From: Intrasporangium_A sp039812505
GTDB taxonomy: Bacteria > Actinomycetota > Actinomycetes > Actinomycetales > Dermatophilaceae
Direction of reading: 5' to 3'
Assembly: GCF_039812505.1 (NCBI RefSeq)
Contig: NZ_JBDIAQ010000074.1
Coordinates: 1-16,648 of the forward strand
DNA: 16,648 nucleotides
Made by a program: the position numbers and the translations under genes. Each line of letters opens with the position of its first letter. The stretch's first letter is position 1. Shown here one piece after another: positions 13,074-16,648 of this stretch. The notes beneath the pieces were generated by a model. The model was not told the origin of the DNA and searched no databases. It saw only the letters and a list, made by a program, of their open reading frames with translations.

Positions 13074-14626
13074 CCGACGGCGGCCCCGCGGGGGCGGTCG
13101 ACAGCGCCGGGCCGACCCGACCGCCGGTGCTGTCGGCCGTAGACGGGATCGTCGCCGGCCTGCTGACCACCGGCATCGCCACGCTGCTGGCGGCCCTGAT
13201 GACCGTGGTCGGTGCGACCGACGGGCAGCCGTCGCCGGTCGCGGCCGTCGCCGGGGCGTTCATCGACCGGACCCCGCCCTGGCTGAAGGACCTGGCCGTC
13301 AGCACGTTCGGCACGCACGACAAGCTGGCCCTCCTCGTCGGCGTGATCGTCGTACTGACCGTGACCTGCGCGGTCGTGGGGGTGCTGCTCGCGTGGCGGG
13401 CCCGGGTGGCCCTCACGGTGTTCGCCGTGGTCGGCGGGATCGGCCTCGCGGCCGTGCTCAGCCGGCCCGGCGCGTCACCGACCGACGCGGTCCCGACCGT
13501 CGCGGGGGTGCTTGCCGGGCTGTGGTACCTGGCCCGGGGCACCCAGCCGACGCCTCCGGCCGTCACGGCGAACCCGACCCGGCGCCTCGTGCTCGGCACG
13601 ATCGCCGGTGGGACGGCGGCATACATCGGCTCCTCCGTCGGTGGACATGCCGCCCGCGCCACCGCCTCCCGGACCGCCGCCAACCACCCGCTGCGCCTGC
13701 ACAACCACCTGGTGATCCCCGCCGGGGCCGACCTGCACGTGCCGGGGGTGGCGCCGTTCGTCGTGCCGAACGACGCGTTCTACCGGGTCGACACGGCCTT
13801 CGTCGTGCCCCGGATCGACGCCGACTCGTGGCGGCTGCGAGTGACCGGCATGGTGGAGCGCGAGGTCGAGGTCGACTGGGCCACCCTGCAGGAGCAGGAG
13901 ATGACCGAGGCACTCGTCACCCTGACGTGCGTGTCCAACGAGGTCGGGGGAGACCTCGTCGGCAACGCCACGTGGACCGGTTGGCCGGTCCGTGACCTGC
14001 TCGCGATGGCGCGGCCGCGGGCCGGCGCGGACATGGTCCTGCAGACCAGCGCCGACGGCTGGAGCTGCGGTACGCCGCTGAACGCCCTGACCGACGGGCG
14101 CAACGCGCTGCTCGCCGTGCGGATGAACGGCCGGCCGCTGCCCTTCGAGCACGGCTTCCCCGTGCGGGTCGTCGTGCCCGGCCTCTACGGCTACGTGTCC
14201 GCGTGCAAGTGGGTCACCGAGCTGAAGGTGACCACCTTCGCCGCCGACGAGGGCTACTGGACCCCGCGGGGCTGGGCGGCGAGGGGACCGGTCAAGACCG
14301 AGTCCCGCATCGACGTGCCCCGGACCGGCTCGAGCGTCGCCGCCGGCCGGGTCGTGATCGCCGGGGTCGCCTGGGCCCAGCACCGGGGGATCGCCGGGGT
14401 CGAGGTGCAGGTCGACGACGACCCCTGGCGGGCGGCGCGACTTGCTGCCGACGTGAGCACCGACGCGTGGCGGCAGTGGCTGCTCGAGTGGGACGCGCCG
14501 CGAGGCAGCCACACGATCCGGGTGCGGGCCACCGACGGCACCGGTCGCCAGCAGACCGCGACGACCGCACCGCCCGCACCGGACGGGGCCAGCGGCTGGC
14601 ACACGGTCACCGTGCGGGTGCAGTGA
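13070..14626 (+). CDS. Membrane-anchored molybdopterin oxidoreductase, sulfite-oxidase family
   Basis: This 518-residue protein joins an N-terminal membrane region to a molybdopterin-binding domain. Hydrophobic segments lie near residues 21-48, 85-109, 112-130 and 140-156. A fifth at 172-192 follows Arg171-Arg172, which resembles a Tat-like twin arginine, although a fully inserted anchor is also possible. The molybdenum domain spans about 230-395 and includes the ligand Cys287 in TLTCVSNEVGG, the TWTGWPVRDLL block and FPVRVVVPGLYGYVSACKWV. The Ig-like dimerisation domain (about 415-517) has IAGVAWAQHRGIAGVEVQVD. Actinobacterial homologues are annotated only as molybdopterin-dependent oxidoreductases, and the substrate (sulfite or other) is not shown by sequence. 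The catalytic domain probably faces outside. The start ATG 13070 overlaps rdgB by four bases (ATGA). Confidence 0.9.
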   Translation: MTDGGPAGAVDSAGPTRPPVLSAVDGIVAGLLTTGIATLLAALMTVVGATDGQPSPVAAVAGAFIDRTPPWLKDLAVSTFGTHDKLALLVGVIVVLTVTCAVVGVLLAWRARVALTVFAVVGGIGLAAVLSRPGASPTDAVPTVAGVLAGLWYLARGTQPTPPAVTANPTRRLVLGTIAGGTAAYIGSSVGGHAARATASRTAANHPLRLHNHLVIPAGADLHVPGVAPFVVPNDAFYRVDTAFVVPRIDADSWRLRVTGMVEREVEVDWATLQEQEMTEALVTLTCVSNEVGGDLVGNATWTGWPVRDLLAMARPRAGADMVLQTSADGWSCGTPLNALTDGRNALLAVRMNGRPLPFEHGFPVRVVVPGLYGYVSACKWVTELKVTTFAADEGYWTPRGWAARGPVKTESRIDVPRTGSSVAAGRVVIAGVAWAQHRGIAGVEVQVDDDPWRAARLAADVSTDAWRQWLLEWDAPRGSHTIRVRATDGTGRQQTATTAPPAPDGASGWHTVTVRVQ

Positions 14627-14677
14627 CGGCGGGCGTCTCCTGGGCGGGCGGGTCGCGGCGGCGACTGGTGCAGCAAC

Positions 14678-14683
14678 TACAGT
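14678..14683 (+). promoter_or_regulatory. -10 box TACAGT of the tRNA-Leu gene
   Basis: TACAGT matches TANNNT and ends nine bases before the tRNA 5' end at 14693. No good -35 box is evident upstream. A transcription start at about 14690 would leave a very short 5' leader. Confidence 0.5.
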
Positions 14684-14692
14684 GGTGGCCGC

Positions 14693-14773
14693 GCGGACGT
14701 GGTGGAACTGGCAGACACGCAGGATTTAGGTTCCTGTGCCTCGTGCGTGCGGGTTCAAGTCCCGCCGTCCGCA
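14693..14773 (+). tRNA. tRNA-Leu, anticodon UAG
   Basis: The acceptor stem GCGGACG (14693-14699) pairs exactly with CGTCCGC (14766-14772), and A14773 is the discriminator. The anticodon stem CAGGA (14720-14724) and TCCTG (14732-14736) enclose the loop TTTAGGT, giving anticodon TAG at 14727-14729, which reads CUA and other CUN leucine codons. The T arm GCGGG (14749-14753) and CCCGC (14761-14765) encloses TTCAAGT. The variable region of about 12 bases is consistent with a class II tRNA-Leu. CCA is not encoded. Confidence 0.95.
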
Positions 14774-14840
14774 CTCGACGTCCGGGTGTACGCCCACGGC
14801 CGGTGCCGGTGACGCCGAGGTCGACGAAGTCAAGGCCACG

Positions 14841-14846
14841 AAGGAG
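14841..14846 (+). promoter_or_regulatory. Strong ribosome binding site of the peroxiredoxin gene
   Basis: AAGGAG sits six bases before ATG 14853. It is the best Shine-Dalgarno sequence in the window and contrasts with the leaderless genes. It implies a real 5' leader, possibly from the tRNA-Leu transcript 79 bases upstream or from a promoter I cannot see in that gap. Confidence 0.7.
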
Positions 14847-14852
14847 AGAACG

Positions 14853-15326
14853 ATGAGCGACCGTCTCGAGCCCGGCGACAAGGCCCCCCCGTTCAGCCTG
14901 CCGGACGACACCGGGGCCACCGTCTCGCTCGCCGACTTCGCCGGCCGCAAGGTCATCGTCTACTTCTACCCGGCGGCGATGACGCCGGGGTGCACGACCC
15001 AGGCCTGCGACTTCAGCGACTCGCTGGAGTCCCTCCGGCGCGACGGCTACGAGGTCGTCGGCATCTCGAAGGACGCTCCCGCGAAGCTCGCGAAGTTCCG
15101 GGAGCGAGACCACCTGACGATCTCGCTGCTGTCCGACGAGGACCTCACCGTACATCAGGCGTACGGGGTCTACGGGCCGAAGAAGCTGTACGGCAAGACC
15201 GCGCTGGGGGTGCTCCGGTCGACCTTCGTGGTCGATGCGGACGGGGTGCTGACCCACGCGTTCTACAACGTCAAGGCCACCGGCCATGTCGCCAAGCTGC
15301 GCCGCGACCTCGGCCTGACGGCCTGA
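14853..15326 (+). CDS. bcp: Thioredoxin-dependent peroxiredoxin, BCP/PrxQ type
   Basis: BCP-type peroxiredoxins reduce hydrogen peroxide and organic peroxides, using thioredoxin as electron donor, in the cytoplasm. The 157 residues show LEPGDKAPPFSLPDD at the start, then VIVYFYPAAMTPGCTTQACD, with the peroxidatic Cys47 and the resolving Cys52 five residues later, the PrxQ alpha2 arrangement. VVGISKDAPAKLAKF and LLSDEDLTVHQAYGVYGPK follow, then VLRSTFVVDADGV with the conserved Arg of the active site. The length is typical. The start ATG 14853 has a strong AAGGAG six bases upstream; the longer frame enters the tRNA gene. A DUF3618 gene follows 46 bases downstream with its own promoter and ribosome site. 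Confidence 0.95.
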   Translation: MSDRLEPGDKAPPFSLPDDTGATVSLADFAGRKVIVYFYPAAMTPGCTTQACDFSDSLESLRRDGYEVVGISKDAPAKLAKFRERDHLTISLLSDEDLTVHQAYGVYGPKKLYGKTALGVLRSTFVVDADGVLTHAFYNVKATGHVAKLRRDLGLTA

Positions 15327-15340
15327 GCCGGAGCGGCCGA

Positions 15341-15346
15341 TAGAGT
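15341..15346 (+). promoter_or_regulatory. -10 box TAGAGT of the DUF3618 and GroES-like genes
   Basis: TAGAGT matches TANNNT and precedes ATG 15373 by 26 bases. The leader contains the ribosome binding site AAAGGAAG (15361-15368). This promoter is of the leadered kind, unlike most others in the window. It probably drives both DUF3618 and the overlapping GroES-like gene. Confidence 0.5.
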
Positions 15347-15372
15347 CGGGGCAGCCGTCGAAAGGAAGCGAC

Positions 15373-15636
15373 ATGAGCCAGGCCGCGATGTCCCCCAGCG
15401 CCATCGAGAAGGAGATCGACGCGGCGCGGGGGCGTCTCGAGTCCACCGTCAACGAGCTGGCCTACCGCGCCCAGCCCAGGGTGATCGTGCAGAAGCAGGT
15501 GGCGGACCTGAAGCAGCGGCTGGCCGAGGTGACGCACACCCCCGAAGGCGACCTTCGGGTCGGACGGGTCGCGGCTGCCGTGGCCGTCGGGATCGCACTG
15601 CTCGCCCTCGCCGTGCGCCGGCACCGCCGCGGTTGA
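15373..15636 (+). CDS. DUF3618 family small membrane protein
   Basis: This 87-residue protein matches DUF3618, a small actinobacterial family of unknown function. The N-terminal half is predicted to be helical and charged, with the family pattern IEKEIDAARGRLESTVNELAY (residues 11-31) and VADLKQRLAEVT. A single membrane segment lies at about 65-81 (RVAAAVAVGIALLALAV), followed by the basic tail RRHRRG, which suggests the C-terminus is in the cytoplasm. AAAGGAAG four bases before ATG 15373 is a good ribosome site. The stop overlaps the TTG start of the GroES-like gene by three bases (TTGA). DUF3618 next to bcp is an arrangement I also recall from mycobacteria. Confidence 0.88.
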   Translation: MSQAAMSPSAIEKEIDAARGRLESTVNELAYRAQPRVIVQKQVADLKQRLAEVTHTPEGDLRVGRVAAAVAVGIALLALAVRRHRRG

Positions 15637-15980
15637 CCACGGTGGCGGAGCGGTCCGCGGCAGCGACCTCCCGGCTGCCGATCCGGATGCTGCACGACCG
15701 GGTCCTCGTCTCCCTCGAGGCCGAGGGGGAGCGCCGCTCCGGCGGGGGGATCCTCATCCCGGCGACGGCCACGGTCGGCAAGCGGCTGGCCTGGGCCGCA
15801 GTCGTCGCCGTCGGCCCGAACGTGCGGCAGGTCGAGGTCGGGGACCGCGTCCTGTTCGACCCCGAGGAGCGCCTCGAGGTCGAGGTGCAGTCGAAGGGCT
15901 ATGCCCTGCTGCGCGAGCGCGACATCCATGCAGTCGCGACCTCGCGCATCGAGGACGACCAGACCGGGCTCTACCTCTGA
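15633..15980 (+). CDS. GroES-like (Cpn10 family) protein, no groEL beside it
   Basis: This 115-residue protein has a Cpn10-type fold pattern: LPIRMLHDRVLVSLEAEGE, a GGGILIPATA segment where the GroES mobile loop lies, then AAVVAVGPNV, VEVGDRVLFDPEE and YALLRERDIHAV. It is longer than a standard GroES (about 97 residues), with a 13-residue N-terminal extension and a C-terminal tail ending RIEDDQTGLYL. The loop carries RRSGGGILIP, whereas GroES usually has GGIVLP after an acidic pair. No groEL is adjacent, so the partner is unknown and co-chaperone activity is uncertain. The start is probably TTG 15633, overlapping the DUF3618 stop; GTG 15642 in the same frame is a credible alternative, making 112 residues. 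Tyr90 is a TAT codon within TATGCC. Confidence 0.83.
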   Translation: MTTVAERSAAATSRLPIRMLHDRVLVSLEAEGERRSGGGILIPATATVGKRLAWAAVVAVGPNVRQVEVGDRVLFDPEERLEVEVQSKGYALLRERDIHAVATSRIEDDQTGLYL

Positions 15981-16016
15981 TCGCCGCTCGCACCATACGG
16001 ACCCGGGCAGGCGAAG

Positions 16017-16089
16017 TGCGCCGCCAGGGACTCGAACCCCGAACCCAGTGATTAAGAGTCACTTGCTCTGCCAATTGAGCTAGCGGCGC
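16017..16089 (-). tRNA. tRNA-Lys, anticodon CUU
   Basis: Read on the minus strand, the 5' acceptor half GCGCCGC (16089-16083) pairs with GCGGCGC (16024-16018), and the discriminator A is at 16017. The anticodon stem AGTGA/TCACT encloses the loop CTCTTAA, giving anticodon CTT at 16056-16054, which reads the Lys codon AAG. The T loop is GTTCGAGT-like (GGTTCGAGTCC). The length is 73 bases, and CCA is not encoded. Confidence 0.96.
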
Positions 16090-16100
16090 AACGAGATGAA

Positions 16101-16130
16101 ACGTTATCAGGGCCCTTCCGGCACCGACAA
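16101..16130 (-). promoter_or_regulatory. Promoter of the tRNA-Lys gene
   Basis: On the minus strand the -35 box TTGTCG (16130-16125) and the -10 box TAACGT (16106-16101) are separated by 18 bases. The -10 ends 11 bases before the tRNA 5' end. This is the clearest two-box promoter in the window. Confidence 0.65.
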
Positions 16131-16149
16131 ATCCGCACTCGGACAAGGG

Positions 16150-16497
16150 TCAGCCGCGGGTCACCCGCTTGCGGTGGTGGTCGCGGATCAGCAGCAGCAC
16201 CCCGCCCAGCATGAGCACGATGAAGCCGACCAGGCCCCCGATGTGCTCGCCGTCGGTGACCTGCGTCGCCTGCCCCTGGGGCGTCTTCGTGACGGGCATG
16301 GGGTTGCCGCTCTCTGTGGCCGACAGGTCGGTCGGCTGCGGGGCCGGCCGCAGCGCCGTGAGCAGCACGGCGTGACGGTCGCTGGGGGAGGGGGCTGCGA
16401 CGGCTGCGGGGACGAGCGACAGGACGACGGCGACGGCGAGCAGGCCGATCACAACGGCCACCACCGCGCGCTGGGCCCACCTGTTCCCGGACGACAC
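16150..16497 (-). CDS. Small secreted or membrane protein of unknown function
   Basis: I do not recognise a family for this 115-residue protein. The N-terminus looks like a signal peptide: MSSGNRWAQR, a hydrophobic core at about 11-30, and a possible cleavage site AVAA/AP near residue 35. A Pro/Thr/Ser-rich outer part (36-85) follows, then a membrane segment at about 86-104 (IGGLVGFIVLMLGGVLLLI) and the basic tail RDHHRKRVTRG. The protein should be type I membrane-anchored, with the middle part outside the cell. The start is GTG 16497; CACAAT, a near-consensus -10 box, ends six bases upstream on the minus strand at 16504. The gene is transcribed towards tRNA-Lys. No enzyme or binding motif is visible. 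Confidence 0.72.
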   Translation of the reverse strand: MSSGNRWAQRAVVAVVIGLLAVAVVLSLVPAAVAAPSPSDRHAVLLTALRPAPQPTDLSATESGNPMPVTKTPQGQATQVTDGEHIGGLVGFIVLMLGGVLLLIRDHHRKRVTRG

Positions 16498-16503
16498 CGG
16501 GTC

Positions 16504-16509
16504 ATTGTG
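16504..16509 (-). promoter_or_regulatory. Possible -10 box CACAAT of the small membrane protein
   Basis: On the minus strand CACAAT ends six bases before GTG 16497. It differs from TANNNT only at the first position, as does the box of the RDD gene. This supports, weakly, a leaderless start at 16497. Confidence 0.35.
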
Positions 16510-16648
16510 TCGCAGCCCGCTGTCCGTCCCCGGTCGGACGCGCGATGGGGGCCGGAGTTCGTGGCCGGGACCGGCCCGGACGGGGTCGCCACCGGATGCG
16601 GAGTGCTCGACGCCCGAGGGGTGGCCGGAGGCGCGAACACCTGGGGTG
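16507..16648 (+). CDS. Possible 5' part of a gene running off the right edge
   Basis: From GTG 16507 the frame is open to the window end (47 codons) and has mostly G or C at third positions. The product includes WGPEFVAGTGPDG and VATGCGVLDARGVAG. I do not recognise the protein. Start choice is uncertain because no clear promoter box or ribosome site is visible upstream. The start overlaps the possible -10 box of the divergent membrane protein gene. It could also be non-coding. Confidence 0.35.
   Translation, partial: MSQPAVRPRSDARWGPEFVAGTGPDGVATGCGVLDARGVAGGANTWG

Larger units (their letters stand above)
3580..13624. repeat. Dispersed word GTATGCCGC(C/T), six copies
   Basis: Copies are at 3580-3589 (minus), 4585-4594 (plus), 6064-6073 (minus), 8190-8199 (minus), 9305-9314 (plus) and 13615-13624 (minus). 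Two copies are intergenic and four are in genes. In coding DNA the word is read either as Tyr-Ala or, in the other orientation, as Ala-Ala-Tyr, so protein selection does not explain it. Six further TATGCC cores occur at 4298, 4757, 5285, 10043, 10717 and 15900, all on the plus strand. Confidence 0.75.

Noticed and set aside
14693..14773. tRNA-Leu as an attachment site for an integrated element
   Set aside because: No integrase, no repeat of the tRNA 3' end and no foreign-looking genes follow; the next gene is an ordinary bcp.
16449..16640. 63-codon open frame on the minus strand at the right edge
   Set aside because: It overlaps the start of the membrane protein gene in another frame and is Pro/Ser/Arg-rich without features.

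Overview
The window looks like chromosomal housekeeping DNA from a high-GC actinobacterium. GTG and TTG starts, ATGA/GTGA/TGATG gene overlaps, TANNNT -10 boxes placed 6-7 bases before start codons, and actinobacterial families (DUF2017, DUF2510, DUF3039, DUF3618) all point that way. The divergent pncB/clpS pair followed by DUF2017, an MBL hydrolase, rph and rdgB matches the order known from Mycobacterium tuberculosis (Rv1330c to Rv1341), with several genes missing. A member of Micrococcales, perhaps Intrasporangiaceae, is my guess; no marker gene proves it. I see no transposase, integrase, phage gene or CRISPR array.

Layout. Bases 1-1686 hold the 3' part of a DEAD-box RNA helicase with repeated Arg/Gly/Asp-rich N-terminal DNA. 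A YqgE/AlgH protein (1723-2283) and a glutamate-racemase-like enzyme (2283-3131) follow with overlapping ends. A small DUF3039 protein (3239-3556) is followed by a second, different SF2 helicase (3680-5431). A convergent hairpin separates that helicase from an Lrp/AsnC regulator on the minus strand (5504-6061). The regulator is divergent from a DUF2510-RDD membrane protein (6155-6982).

The minus strand from 9835 to 7007 carries NAD salvage: pncB (nicotinate phosphoribosyltransferase) overlaps pncA (nicotinamidase) by four bases, and an uncharacterised 283-residue protein with its own promoter follows. On the plus strand, clpS and DUF2017 overlap. After them come an MBL-fold hydrolase, RNase PH, the RdgB/HAM1 nucleotide pyrophosphatase and a membrane-anchored sulfite-oxidase-like molybdoenzyme, the last three joined by 4-base overlaps. 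Then come tRNA-Leu(UAG), a BCP peroxiredoxin, a DUF3618 protein, a GroES-like protein, tRNA-Lys(CUU, minus) and a small secreted or membrane protein (minus). An open frame may run off the right edge.

The most unusual signal is not a gene. The word GTATGCCGC(C/T) occurs six times on both strands, in coding and intergenic DNA, and in different reading frames. All eight in-frame Tyr TAT codons in the window lie inside the shorter core TATGCC. Second is a consistent set of leaderless-type promoters, two of them back to back between pncB and clpS. No clear new multi-gene system is visible. The uncharacterised protein beside pncBA is the best candidate for a new enzyme.
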